Source: an uncultured Lachnospiraceae bacterium (lineage in GTDB: Bacteria; Bacillota; Clostridia; Lachnospirales; Lachnospiraceae). From it: a stretch of 29,160 nt of DNA. Where the stretch lies: assembly GCA_910586005.1 (NCBI GenBank), contig CAJUHG010000037.1:1-29160 (forward strand). The letters run 5' to 3'. Position 1 is the first letter of the stretch; the number at the start of each line of letters is the position of its first letter. The notes beneath the pieces are model-generated. The model was not told where the DNA came from and ran no database searches. It was given only the letters and a program-made list of their open reading frames with translations. The position numbers were made by a program, and so were the translations under genes. Below, in pieces: positions 1-8,620 of the stretch.

Positions 1-35
1 TGGAAAATGTCACTATGTGACCGCACTCGGCGCAG

Positions 36-98
36 CAAAGCGTACAAGTCCCTCAAGACTGAGGGATTTCGGGAGCTGAAGCGGACTTGTTCGCTTTG
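36..98. repeat. GC-rich intergenic palindromic element upstream of addB
   Basis: Long interrupted inverted repeat. Positions 36-42 pair with 92-98 and 44-51 pair with 83-90, with a single T/T mismatch between the blocks. A second small hairpin (ccctc/gaggg, 50-54 with 61-65) sits in the loop. It is clearly richer in G and C than the neighbouring genes. No T-run follows, so it is a poor intrinsic terminator; a REP-like dispersed element or an RNA-processing hairpin is possible. Words such as gcaaagcg and gaagcgga recur in the spacers at 16,025-16,076 and 20,391-20,529. Confidence 0.6.
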
Positions 99-122
99 TT
101 CTCCTATAGGAAATATGAGAAC

Positions 123-161
123 AGTCAAATATCTGCACATACTTAGTGTTGCTATTTGACT
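123..161 (+). other. Hairpin in the addB upstream region
   Basis: Perfect 9-bp arms (agtcaaata, 123-131; tatttgact, 153-161) around a 21-nt loop. There is no T-tract after it, so it does not look like a terminator. It could be a leader-RNA stem or a protein-binding inverted repeat. The function is unknown. Confidence 0.4.
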
Positions 162-197
162 TATTGTCTGCGAGAATAAGAGCATTAAAAAAATAAA

Positions 198-250
198 GAA
201 GGAGAGACTACTCGACAGTATTTGTCCATGTTTTGAGTAGCAGAGTATCC
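198..250 (+). promoter_or_regulatory. addB ribosome binding site separated from the ATG by a hairpin
   Basis: A strong Shine-Dalgarno sequence (AGAAGGAGAG, 198-207) lies about 44 nt before the family-consistent ATG at 251. Between them, ctactc (208-213) is complementary to gagtag (235-240). If this stem forms, 33 nt are looped out and the effective spacing falls to about 10 nt. No usable ATG, GTG or TTG lies at normal distance from the SD; the ATG at 228 meets a stop after two codons. Confidence 0.45.
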
Positions 251-3200
251 ATGTCATTACAATTAATTTTCGGAGGTTCTGGCAGCGGAAAATCTGATTA
301 TGTATATAAAAGAGTTTTAGAAGAATCCAAATTAAAAAGGAATAAGACATTTTTTGTTTTAGTCCCAGAGCAGTTTACCATGCAAACACAACGAGAGTTG
401 GTAAAACGACAAGAGAATCATAGCATTATAAATGTAGATGTGGTTAGTTTTCCAAGACTAGCATATCGGGTGTTTGATGAGTTGGGAATGGGGAATTTAA
501 ATATTTTAGAAGAGACAGGAAAAAATCTTTTACTTCGACGAGTAGCTGAGGAACAACAGGAACATTTACAATTATTGAAAGCAAATATGAAAAGGACAGG
601 CTATATTAGTGAGATGAAATCTGTAATTTCTGAGCTGACTCAGTATCAGATTACACCAGAACAGTTGGATATTTTTATCCAAGATGAAGAACAATCTCCA
701 TTATTCCGCTATAAGATTCAAGATATTCAAACAATATATCAAGGTTTTGAGGATTATTTAAAGGGAAGATATATTACACCAGAAGAACTATTAGAAGTGT
801 TAGCACAAGTTGCCGTTGAATCTAAAATATTAAAAAATTCTGTGATTGTATTGGATGGGTTTACAGGATTTACTCCTGTACAATATCATCTTTTAGAAAC
901 CCTATTAAGGCTTGCAGATGAAATAGTAGTAACAGTCACTTTAGATGAAAGGGAAGATCCTTATTATTCTAATGGTATTCAAGAACTTTTTTATATGAGT
1001 AAAAAAACAGTAGAAATTTTATCAAAAATTGCTGTAAACAATCATATAGAACAAAAAGAACCTTATTGGGTGCATCACACAGAGAATAGTAGATTTTCTA
1101 ATTCTCCTTCTCTGTTGTGGTTAGAGCAAAATCTTTTTCGGTCTAAGCCTAGAGTATATGATAGGAATATTAGAACAGAATATAAGGATAGAAAAAAAGG
1201 GAGTGGCAAACAAGATAACTTTTATGAAAAATCCTTATCGAACGAGAATCAGGATATCTTTCTTTATTCTCTACAAAATCCTAGACAAGAACTTCATTTT
1301 ATTGTAAAGGAAATAAAACGATTAATAAGAGAAGAACAATACCGTTATAAAGATATGGCTATTGTTTGCGGGGATGTGGAAATGTATGGAAATTATGCAA
1401 AGGAAATTTTTGATACCTATCAAATTCCTTTGTTTTTAGATACCAAAAAAGACATTGTATTCCATCCTATGACAGAATTTTTAAAACAGGTACTTTATTT
1501 AATAGAACAAGATTTTTCTTATGAAGCAGTGTTAGGCTACTTGCGCTGTGGTCTTTCTGGAATTTCTATCGAAGATATAGATATATTAGAAAATTATTTA
1601 TTGTCAGAAGGAATCAGAGGATTTCGGAAGTGGCAAACAAAATGGGTACGTCATGGGCGTATACAAAGTCATGAAGAATTAGAAAAAATCAATACATTGA
1701 GAGAAAAGCTTGTGGAGCAATTTTCACCTTTGTGGGAAGTTTTCCGAAAAAAAGAGGGACAATATCATACTGTATTAGAAGAATCTAGAGCTTTATATTT
1801 GCTTATTTTTCAATTAGATATAGAATTACAATTAAAAGAATATGAAGAATATTTTGAACAAGAGGGTGAAACTGCTTTAGCAAAAGAATATGCACAGATT
1901 TATAAGATTGTGATGGATTTAATGGATAAAATCGTAGACCTTCTAGGAGAAGAGAGAATGAGTGTGCGAGAGTACCGTGAGATTTGGGAATCAGGATTAG
2001 AAGCTGCTGCTGTGGGAATTATTCCACCAGGGTATGATAGAGTAGTTTTTGGTGACATTGAAAGAACTAGATTGTCAGATATTAAAGTACTATTTTTTGT
2101 GGGGGTCAATGATGGACTAATTCCTAAGACCACAGAACATGGAGGGATTATTTCACAATCGGATCGAGAATGGTTTGCCTCTCATGGTATGGAGCTTGCT
2201 CCTACAGACAGAGAACGAAGTTTTATCCAAAAATTTTATTTATATTTGAATTTAACAAAGCCTTCAGAAAAATTATATATTACTTGGTTTCGTGTTAGTC
2301 AAGATGGAAAAGAAACAAAAAAATCTTATTTGGTAAGCATTATTTTAAAAATGTTTCCTAAAATTGTTTCTGTGCGTATGGAAGAAACCTTGGGATTAGA
2401 GCAGATTGTGACACCTAGAAGTAGTTTAAAATTTTTTGTAGAGGGATTGAAGGCAGCCAAAAAAGGGATGTTATATCCAGAATGGAAAGGATTGTATCAA
2501 TGGTATATGTCTCAAGATGCTTGGAGAGAGAAAGTAAAACCTTTTTTGGAAGCAGTATTTTATAAATATCATTCAAAACCAATGGGAAAAAATATTACCA
2601 GAGCATTATATGGAACCGTATTAGAAAATAGTGTGACTCGGTTAGAACAGTTTAGTGCTTGTGCTTATAGTTATTTTTTGCAATATGGATTGAAATTAGA
2701 AGAACGCCATCTGGGAGAATTTGCTCCAGTGGATATGGGAAATATGTTTCATGAAGCCTTAGAGCGTTATTCAAATGCTATGGAAGAGGCAGGATATCAT
2801 TGGTTTGATGTACCAATAGAGGTAGAAGAAGCATTAATTGAAAAAGCGGTGGAAGAAACGTTAGGAGCAGGCTTTGATCATATGTTGCTTCAAGAAGCAC
2901 GAACTACTTATCTGTTAGAAAGAATGAAGCGAATTTTAAAACGTACGGTAGAAACGATTGCAGAACAAATTAAAAATAGCCATTTTTCTCCAGAAGGTTA
3001 TGAAATTTCTTTTTCTTTTGCAGAAAATTTAAATGCTGTAAATTTTATTTTAAGTGAAGAAGAAAAAATGCGTTTAAAAGGTAGAATTGATAGAATTGAC
3101 ACTAGAAAAACAGAAAATCAAGTCTATGTGAAAGTAATAGATTATAAATCAGGAAATCATGAATTTCAGTTATTATCTTTGTATCATGGATTGCAACTTC

Positions 3201-3688
3201 AGTTGGTGGTATATCTAAATTCTGCTATTGAATTGTTAAAACGAAAATATCCAGGAAAAGAAGTGTTACCAGGTGGTATGTATTATTATCATTTGGAGGA
3301 CCCAATTATTGAGGGAACTTCTCAACAGACAGATGCAGAAATTAGAGAGAAAATTTTAGAAGAGTTAAAATTAAAAGGAATTGCAGGAGAAAAAGAGGAT
3401 GAAAGTGTCAGCAAGAAATCAAAGAGAGCTGACAAAGAAGAATTTGAAATTTTATCAAAGTATGTAAATCATAAAATAAGAGAGATAGGGAAAAGTATTT
3501 TTGATGGAGAAATAGGAGCAAGACCTTACCAATTGGGGAATCGAACAGGATGTGATTATTGTCCTTATTCTGGGATTTGTGGCTTTGATGTTTCTACACC
3601 AGGATGGGAATATAGAAAGTTGGAAGAGATCAAAGAGGAAGAAGAAATTTTAGAGAGAATGCGTTTGCATATAGAGAATATGGAATAA
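251..3688 (+). CDS. addB: ATP-dependent helicase/deoxyribonuclease subunit B (AddB)
   Basis: Subunit of the AddAB (RexAB-type) helicase-nuclease, which processes double-strand DNA ends for RecA-dependent recombination. From ATG 251 the protein has 1,145 residues, the usual AddB length. Residues 8-15 form a Walker A motif (GGSGSGKS). The C-terminal RecB-like nuclease domain carries D964 and K966 (IDYKSG). Four cysteines, C804, C1101, C1104 and C1110 (the last three as CX2CX5C), match the iron-sulfur staple known in AddB. An alternative TTG at 233 would add six residues, but AddB proteins normally begin close to the Walker A motif, as MSLQLIFGG does here. addA follows 94-145 bp downstream on the same strand, so the pair is probably co-transcribed. 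The start codon is the only uncertain point; the family call is firm. Confidence 0.96.
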   Translation: MSLQLIFGGSGSGKSDYVYKRVLEESKLKRNKTFFVLVPEQFTMQTQRELVKRQENHSIINVDVVSFPRLAYRVFDELGMGNLNILEETGKNLLLRRVAEEQQEHLQLLKANMKRTGYISEMKSVISELTQYQITPEQLDIFIQDEEQSPLFRYKIQDIQTIYQGFEDYLKGRYITPEELLEVLAQVAVESKILKNSVIVLDGFTGFTPVQYHLLETLLRLADEIVVTVTLDEREDPYYSNGIQELFYMSKKTVEILSKIAVNNHIEQKEPYWVHHTENSRFSNSPSLLWLEQNLFRSKPRVYDRNIRTEYKDRKKGSGKQDNFYEKSLSNENQDIFLYSLQNPRQELHFIVKEIKRLIREEQYRYKDMAIVCGDVEMYGNYAKEIFDTYQIPLFLDTKKDIVFHPMTEFLKQVLYLIEQDFSYEAVLGYLRCGLSGISIEDIDILENYLLSEGIRGFRKWQTKWVRHGRIQSHEELEKINTLREKLVEQFSPLWEVFRKKEGQYHTVLEESRALYLLIFQLDIELQLKEYEEYFEQEGETALAKEYAQIYKIVMDLMDKIVDLLGEERMSVREYREIWESGLEAAAVGIIPPGYDRVVFGDIERTRLSDIKVLFFVGVNDGLIPKTTEHGGIISQSDREWFASHGMELAPTDRERSFIQKFYLYLNLTKPSEKLYITWFRVSQDGKETKKSYLVSIILKMFPKIVSVRMEETLGLEQIVTPRSSLKFFVEGLKAAKKGMLYPEWKGLYQWYMSQDAWREKVKPFLEAVFYKYHSKPMGKNITRALYGTVLENSVTRLEQFSACAYSYFLQYGLKLEERHLGEFAPVDMGNMFHEALERYSNAMEEAGYHWFDVPIEVEEALIEKAVEETLGAGFDHMLLQEARTTYLLERMKRILKRTVETIAEQIKNSHFSPEGYEISFSFAENLNAVNFILSEEEKMRLKGRIDRIDTRKTENQVYVKVIDYKSGNHEFQLLSLYHGLQLQLVVYLNSAIELLKRKYPGKEVLPGGMYYYHLEDPIIEGTSQQTDAEIREKILEELKLKGIAGEKEDESVSKKSKRADKEEFEILSKYVNHKIREIGKSIFDGEIGARPYQLGNRTGCDYCPYSGICGFDVSTPGWEYRKLEEIKEEEEILERMRLHIENME

Positions 3689-3700
3689 ATTGTAAAGGAT

Positions 3701-3738
3701 TGCGGCAGCAAAAGTTCAGATATTGGTTGGCTGCCACA
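3701..3738. repeat. GC-rich hairpin between addB and addA
   Basis: ggcagc (3704-3709) pairs with gctgcc (3730-3735), extended by TG/CA after one mismatch, around a 20-nt loop. No T-run follows. This may be an RNA stem within the addBA transcript. Confidence 0.4.
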
Positions 3739-3833
3739 AGGGTCAAATAGTAAGATCTAAATGAAGAGGAATCCATAAAAAGGTGCGAAAAAAGCAAAGT
3801 GATATGCAAAGGTCGAAAGGAAATAGAAAGAGA

Positions 3834-6800
3834 ATGGAGAGACAGTGGACGAAGCAGCAACAACAAGTGATTGAATTGCAAAATCGAAATCTTTTGGTAT
3901 CTGCAGCAGCAGGAAGTGGAAAGACTGCAGTACTAGTAGAGCGTATTATACAAAAAATTTTAGATTCAAAACACCAAATAGATATTGACCGTTTATTAAT
4001 TGTGACCTTTACCAATGCAGCGGCTGCAGAAATGCGAGAGCGAATTGCTATTGCTATTGAAAAAGCTTTAGAAAAACAACCGGAAAATACTCATTTACAA
4101 CGACAACAGACATTATTACACAATGCACAGATTACTACTATACATAGTTTTTGTCTGTATGTAATACGTAACTTTTTTCACAGAATAGATTTAGATCCAG
4201 ATTTTCGTGTGGCAGAAGAGGGAGAATTAAAGTTATTAAAAAGTGATGTATTAGACAAGGTGTTAGAAAAATATTATGAAGAGGCAAAACCAGAATTTAT
4301 TATCTTGTCAGAGACAATTGCCACAGGAAAAAATGATACACCTTTGAAAGATACGATTTTAAAGCTATTTGAGTTTGCTATGAGTTATCCTTGGGTGGAA
4401 GATTGGCTAGAAGATTGTAAAAAACCTTATCATATTGATACTATGGAAGAATTTGAAGCACTCCCTTTGGCAAAAGAATTGTTGGTATATTTAAAAAATA
4501 TTACAAGCCAGTGGGCTTTGCAGATAAAAATTTGTTGTGATATTAGTACGGAACCAGATGGACCACAAATGTATACAGAATTGCTTAGAAAAGAAGTAGA
4601 AGCAATGCGAGCTCTTTCAGAAAGCAATTCTTATCAGCAATTTTATAGTAAAATGCGAGGATTCTCTTTTGGACGTCTTGCTGCTGCAAGAAAATTTACT
4701 GGAGACGTGGGAAAAAAAGAACGTGTAAAGAAATTGCGCAATGAAGTAAAAAGTTCTATGAAAAAAGTAACAGAACAATTTTTTTTCCAAAGCCCAGAAC
4801 AAATGATAGTAGATATGAAAAAAAATAGGATCGTGGCAGATATTCTAATAGAAGTTACGCTTGCATTTCTTCAGGCTTTTGAAGAAAAAAAGAGAGAAAA
4901 AAATATTGTGGATTTCAATGATTTAGAGCACTTTGCTCTGAAAATTTTAGTAGATTCACAGACACATCAGCCCACCAAAACTGCAGCAGAGATTCGTAAA
5001 AATTATAGGGAAATTATGATTGATGAATATCAAGATTCCAATTATGTGCAAGAAGCTATTTTAAAAGCAGTTTCAAAAGAATCAGAAGGAATTTGTAATA
5101 TTTTTATGGTGGGAGATGTCAAACAGAGTATTTACCGATTTCGTATGGCGAGACCTGAGCTTTTTATGGAGAAATATAATACTTATAGTCAAGAAGAAAG
5201 TAACAGACAGCGGATTGATTTGCATATGAACTTTAGAAGCAGACCTCAAGTTCTTAATTTTGTAAATGATATTTTTTATAGAATTATGAGGCAAGATATT
5301 GGTGATATCACATATGATTCACAGGCTGCTTTGTATGCAGGAGCATCATTTCCAGAAGGAGAGAAAGGGATGTTTGATCCAAAGTTCTTAGTGATTGAAC
5401 CAGAAGAAGAACAGAGAGATATAAAGACTCCTGAATTAGAAGCTAAGGCAGTGGGAATGGAAATTCAAAGATTGATGCAAGTACAACAAATTACAGAAAA
5501 AATGCCAGACCAAGATTATGCAGGAAGTCTTCGTCTGATCCATTATTCTGACATTGTTATTTTACTTCGTTCTTTGAGTGGATGGTCAGAAACATTTGTA
5601 AAAGTTTTGGGAGAAATGGGAATCCCAGTGCGAGCTGCTACAGGAACAGGATATTTCTCTGCTGTGGAAGTGCAGACTGCTTTGAATTTGTTGCGAATTT
5701 TAGATAATCCAAGACAAGATATTCCTATGGCTGCAGTGCTAACTTCTCCCATTGTAGGATTGACAGGTGAAGACCTTGCTAGAATAAGAACTGCATATCC
5801 AAAAGAAAAGTTCTATCAAGCTGTGTTGCATGTTGCTCAAAAAGAAGAAGCGTTTCAAAGTTGTCTTTCTACATCTCAAGAGAAAAAGTTGTGTGATTTT
5901 TTAGAAATATTAAGTAGGTTTCGGCAAAGGATTAGTTATACACCCATTCATGAATTACTTTATCAGATATTAGAGGAAACAGGTTACCAGGCATATGTTT
6001 ATGCTCTTCCTGGTGGAGAGGTCAAACATGCAAATCTTGAAATGCTTGTGGAAAAAGCAATTGCCTATGAAAATACGAGTTATCGAGGTTTATTTCATTT
6101 TATTCGTTATATGGAACAACTTCAGAAATATGATGTGGATTTTGCATTAGCAGAAGGAGACGAAGCAGAAGATATGGTGCGAATTATGAGCATTCATAAA
6201 AGTAAGGGGCTAGAGTTTCCAGTGGTATTTGTTTGTGGGCTTGGAAAAATGTTCAATAATCAGGATGTCAGAGAGCGAGTGGTGCTTCATCCTAAATTTG
6301 GTATAGGTATGGATAGGATTGATGTTACTCGACGTCTGAAAATACCAGGACTGACAAGACAATTTTTAGCAAGGAAAATAACTTTGGAAAATATAGGAGA
6401 AGAGTTACGTGTTCTTTATGTGGCATTGACGAGAGCAAAAGAAAAGTTGATATTAACAGGCGTATTAAAAAAGGCAGAAGAAAAATTAGAATCTCTAAAG
6501 GCAATTACAACAGAAGATGGTTTTCTCACTTTTTTAAGTCGACTAAATGCAAATACATTTATTCAACTATTATTATTAGCTAGAACTTGTGTAGGGGAAA
6601 ATTATCCGCTTACCTTGCTCAAACAGGGAGAATTGGAAAAACTAGAAGAACAAGAAATGAAAACGGAAGGACTGACAAGAATCCAACTTCTTGCCAAATT
6701 GCAAGAACCAGAACCAGAATGGAAAAAAAGAGTTCAAGAGCGTCTTTCTTATAGGTATCCTTATGAAGAAGAGGTTACTATGAAAACAAAAGTATCTGTA

Positions 6801-7466
6801 TCAGAGTTAAAATATCGGGCAATGGACAGAAGTGTTGAGGAAGAACAGATCGAGCAAATTTCTTGGGAAGATGCTGTGGCTAGTGATACAAAAGAGCAGT
6901 TAGAACTTGGTAGAGAGCGTTATATTCCCTCTTTTATGCAAGAGATTCAGGAAGAAAATATAGGAACAAAACGTGGAACGGCTATGCACCGTATTTTGGA
7001 ATGCTATGATTTTACAAGATCGGTAGAAACATTACAAAAACAATTACAAGAATTAGAAGAGCAGAAAAAAATAGAAAAAAACTTAAAAGATTTTGTGTAT
7101 GTACCTGCTTTAGAAAAATTTTTAAAAACAGATTTAAGTCGGCGTATACAAATAGCAGCAAAACAAGGAAAATTGTATAGAGAGAAGCCTTTTGTGATGG
7201 GAAAAGCAGCTAAAGATGTGCTAAAAGAAAGTAATAGTCAAGAGATAATATTAATTCAAGGTATTATCGACGTTTTTTTTGAAGAAGAAGATGGAATTGT
7301 TTTGTTGGATTATAAAACGGACCGAGTAGTGACAGCACAACAGCTTATTGACAGGTATCATGTACAATTAGATTTGTATCAGGAGGCAATTGAACGAGCG
7401 ATGGGAAAAAAAGTGAAAGAACGACTGTTGTATTCCTTTCGTTTGGAAAAAGCAGTTTTGGTGTAA
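3834..7466 (+). CDS. addA: ATP-dependent helicase/nuclease subunit A (AddA)
   Basis: UvrD/Rep-type superfamily 1 helicase with a C-terminal RecB-like nuclease; partner of AddB. All landmarks are visible: Walker A (AAAGSGKT) near the N-terminus, Walker B/motif II DEYQDS (codons 5022-5039), GDVKQSIYRF, IMSIHKSKGLEFP (motif V), LYVALTRAKEKL (motif VI), then GTAMHRILE and the nuclease core LLDYKTDRV (D codon at 7308) followed by QLDLYQEAIER. The reading frame opens upstream at GTG 3783, preceded by AGAGGA (3765-3770), and there is another ATG at 3804. I chose ATG 3834 (MERQWTKQQQQ) because AddA proteins usually start just before the WTxxQ motif, but its SD is weak. The protein is 1,210 residues from this start and 1,227 from the GTG. 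No truncation or missing motif was seen. Confidence 0.95.
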   Translation: MERQWTKQQQQVIELQNRNLLVSAAAGSGKTAVLVERIIQKILDSKHQIDIDRLLIVTFTNAAAAEMRERIAIAIEKALEKQPENTHLQRQQTLLHNAQITTIHSFCLYVIRNFFHRIDLDPDFRVAEEGELKLLKSDVLDKVLEKYYEEAKPEFIILSETIATGKNDTPLKDTILKLFEFAMSYPWVEDWLEDCKKPYHIDTMEEFEALPLAKELLVYLKNITSQWALQIKICCDISTEPDGPQMYTELLRKEVEAMRALSESNSYQQFYSKMRGFSFGRLAAARKFTGDVGKKERVKKLRNEVKSSMKKVTEQFFFQSPEQMIVDMKKNRIVADILIEVTLAFLQAFEEKKREKNIVDFNDLEHFALKILVDSQTHQPTKTAAEIRKNYREIMIDEYQDSNYVQEAILKAVSKESEGICNIFMVGDVKQSIYRFRMARPELFMEKYNTYSQEESNRQRIDLHMNFRSRPQVLNFVNDIFYRIMRQDIGDITYDSQAALYAGASFPEGEKGMFDPKFLVIEPEEEQRDIKTPELEAKAVGMEIQRLMQVQQITEKMPDQDYAGSLRLIHYSDIVILLRSLSGWSETFVKVLGEMGIPVRAATGTGYFSAVEVQTALNLLRILDNPRQDIPMAAVLTSPIVGLTGEDLARIRTAYPKEKFYQAVLHVAQKEEAFQSCLSTSQEKKLCDFLEILSRFRQRISYTPIHELLYQILEETGYQAYVYALPGGEVKHANLEMLVEKAIAYENTSYRGLFHFIRYMEQLQKYDVDFALAEGDEAEDMVRIMSIHKSKGLEFPVVFVCGLGKMFNNQDVRERVVLHPKFGIGMDRIDVTRRLKIPGLTRQFLARKITLENIGEELRVLYVALTRAKEKLILTGVLKKAEEKLESLKAITTEDGFLTFLSRLNANTFIQLLLLARTCVGENYPLTLLKQGELEKLEEQEMKTEGLTRIQLLAKLQEPEPEWKKRVQERLSYRYPYEEEVTMKTKVSVSELKYRAMDRSVEEEQIEQISWEDAVASDTKEQLELGRERYIPSFMQEIQEENIGTKRGTAMHRILECYDFTRSVETLQKQLQELEEQKKIEKNLKDFVYVPALEKFLKTDLSRRIQIAAKQGKLYREKPFVMGKAAKDVLKESNSQEIILIQGIIDVFFEEEDGIVLLDYKTDRVVTAQQLIDRYHVQLDLYQEAIERAMGKKVKERLLYSFRLEKAVLV

Positions 7467-7595
7467 ATAATTGTAACTATTAAATATCATTTACAAACGC
7501 CAAAGATGTTCAGGTTGCGGAGTGCATAATGCATCCCTGCCATTGATGAAAAGCGTGGTTTCTATTGTTTATAACAAAGAAAGATAGGTATTATA

Positions 7596-8252
7596 ATGAG
7601 TGAGCGTTATAAATTAATTTTAGCTTCTGCATCACCTAGAAGAAAAGAGTTGTTAGAACAGATTGGGATAAAATTTGAGATTCTTCCAGCCAAAGGAGAA
7701 GAAATTCTTACCAGTAATATACCATCTCAGGCAGTTTTAGAATTATCAAAACAGAAAGCCACTGAAGTTGCAGAACAAGTAGAAAAATCTATATTAAATT
7801 TATCAAAACAGAAAATGAATGAGTTGGTAGAACAGAAAGAACAAATGCAAAAAGGAATTGTGGTGCTAGGAGCAGATACTATTGTGGTATTTAAAGATAA
7901 GATATTAGGCAAACCCAAAGATACAGCAGATGCAATAAATATGTTACAGATGCTTTCAGGTAATATTCACAGTGTATTTACAGGTGTAACATTGTTTATA
8001 TTAGAAGAGGATAATAAAAGGATAGTTTCATTTTATGAGGAGACAAAGGTATCCATGTATTCTATGACAAAGGAAGAGATTACTGCTTATGTCAAAACGA
8101 AAGAACCTATGGATAAAGCAGGAGCTTATGGGATTCAAGGAAGAGGTGCGCGATATATTGAACGAATGGAAGGAGACTACTATAATGTAGTGGGACTTCC
8201 CATTGGAAGAATTTATCAAGAATTGTATCAATCAGGCATTGAAATTTTTTAA
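7596..8252 (+). CDS. maf: Maf-family nucleoside triphosphate pyrophosphatase
   Basis: Maf/HAM1-like house-cleaning enzyme; this family hydrolyses non-canonical or selected nucleoside triphosphates (dTTP/UTP/m5UTP types) to the monophosphate and pyrophosphate, and is linked to septum formation in Bacillus. The sequence shows the diagnostic N-terminal SASPRRKELL, the central GADTIVV followed by LGKPKD, and the C-terminal YNVVGLPI. At 218 residues it is longer than most Maf proteins (about 190). The extra length lies between the first domain segment and GADT, where a 19-residue unit beginning LSKQK occurs twice (DNA 7743-7799 and 7800-7856). The gene is downstream of addA and 40 bp upstream of a small acidic-protein gene, probably in one operon. 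The SD before ATG 7596 is weak. Confidence 0.93.
   Translation: MSERYKLILASASPRRKELLEQIGIKFEILPAKGEEILTSNIPSQAVLELSKQKATEVAEQVEKSILNLSKQKMNELVEQKEQMQKGIVVLGADTIVVFKDKILGKPKDTADAINMLQMLSGNIHSVFTGVTLFILEEDNKRIVSFYEETKVSMYSMTKEEITAYVKTKEPMDKAGAYGIQGRGARYIERMEGDYYNVVGLPIGRIYQELYQSGIEIF
7743..7856 (+). repeat. Diverged 57-bp tandem duplication inside maf
   Basis: The 15-mer ttatcaaaacagaaa occurs at 7743-7757 and again exactly 57 bp later at 7800-7814. The translated units continue as KATEVAEQVE and KMNELVEQKE, so the similarity extends beyond the identical block. It is in frame and adds about 19 residues. Confidence 0.6.
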
Positions 8253-8255
8253 AAT

Positions 8256-8280
8256 TCATACTATCATAGAATTAGTATGA
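8256..8280 (+). promoter_or_regulatory. Hairpin directly before a ribosome binding site
   Basis: Perfect 8-bp stem (tcatacta, 8256-8263; tagtatga, 8273-8280) with a 9-nt loop. Its last base touches the AGGAGGA Shine-Dalgarno (8280-8286) of the next gene. It could tune translation or mark a processing site. There is no T-run, so it is not a terminator. Confidence 0.45.
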
Positions 8281-8292
8281 GGAGGAATGATT

Positions 8293-8556
8293 ATGAGTGA
8301 ATATGATGAAGTATGTCTGGAATATTTTTTAAAACATCAATCACAACTTTTTGATGAAAAGGTAGCTGATAATTTAGAAGCAGCAGAAGAATTTTTAGAG
8401 GATTGCATGGCAGTGGTATGCAAAAATATCAAAGAAGTGCGTGCATACTTTGAAGAAGAAGGTGCAGATATCAGCCAAATGAGTGATGATGATTTAGAGG
8501 AAGCATCAGAAGTATTTGCATTGCCAGATGGAAGATTTTTAGTAGTAGAAGCGTAA
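8293..8556 (+). CDS. Small acidic protein of unknown function
   Basis: An 87-residue, strongly acidic protein rich in Glu and Asp, with no signal peptide or membrane segment, so probably cytosolic and mostly helical. The start is ATG 8293 (MSEYDEV), six bases after a near-perfect AGGAGGA (8280-8286). The ATG at 8287 directly abuts the SD and is too close to be used. It sits between maf and an FAD-dependent oxidoreductase on the same strand, so it is likely part of that operon. I do not recognise a characterised family. The C-terminal part (ASEVFALPDGRFLVVEA) reads like a conserved beta-hairpin end, and its DNA is partly repeated just downstream in degenerate form (8559-8610). No catalytic motif is evident. 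Confidence 0.75.
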   Translation: MSEYDEVCLEYFLKHQSQLFDEKVADNLEAAEEFLEDCMAVVCKNIKEVRAYFEEEGADISQMSDDDLEEASEVFALPDGRFLVVEA

Positions 8557-8558
8557 AA

Positions 8559-8610
8559 GAATTAGAAAAATATTAGAAGTATTTACATTGCCAGACGAAA
8601 AGTGTAAATA
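8559..8610 (+). pseudogene. Decayed copy of the 3' end of the preceding small gene
   Basis: Positions 8575-8595 match 8508-8528 at 20 of 21 bases. The similarity extends upstream (gattta-gag against gaatta-gaa) with one missing base that breaks the frame. In the matching frame the copy reads LEVFTLPDEKCK and then a stop, against SEVFALPDGR in the gene. It occupies the gap between the small gene and the FAD oxidoreductase, whose SD (AGGAG) begins at the end of the copy. Confidence 0.6.
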
Positions 8611-8620
8611 GGAGTAAAAA

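Noticed and set aside
36..98. Reading the first palindrome as the terminator of an upstream gene
   Set aside because: The stem is strong but lacks a T-run on either strand and the upstream gene is not visible.
233..250. TTG start for addB at 233
   Set aside because: There is no SD at suitable spacing, and it adds six residues not expected before the AddB Walker A region.
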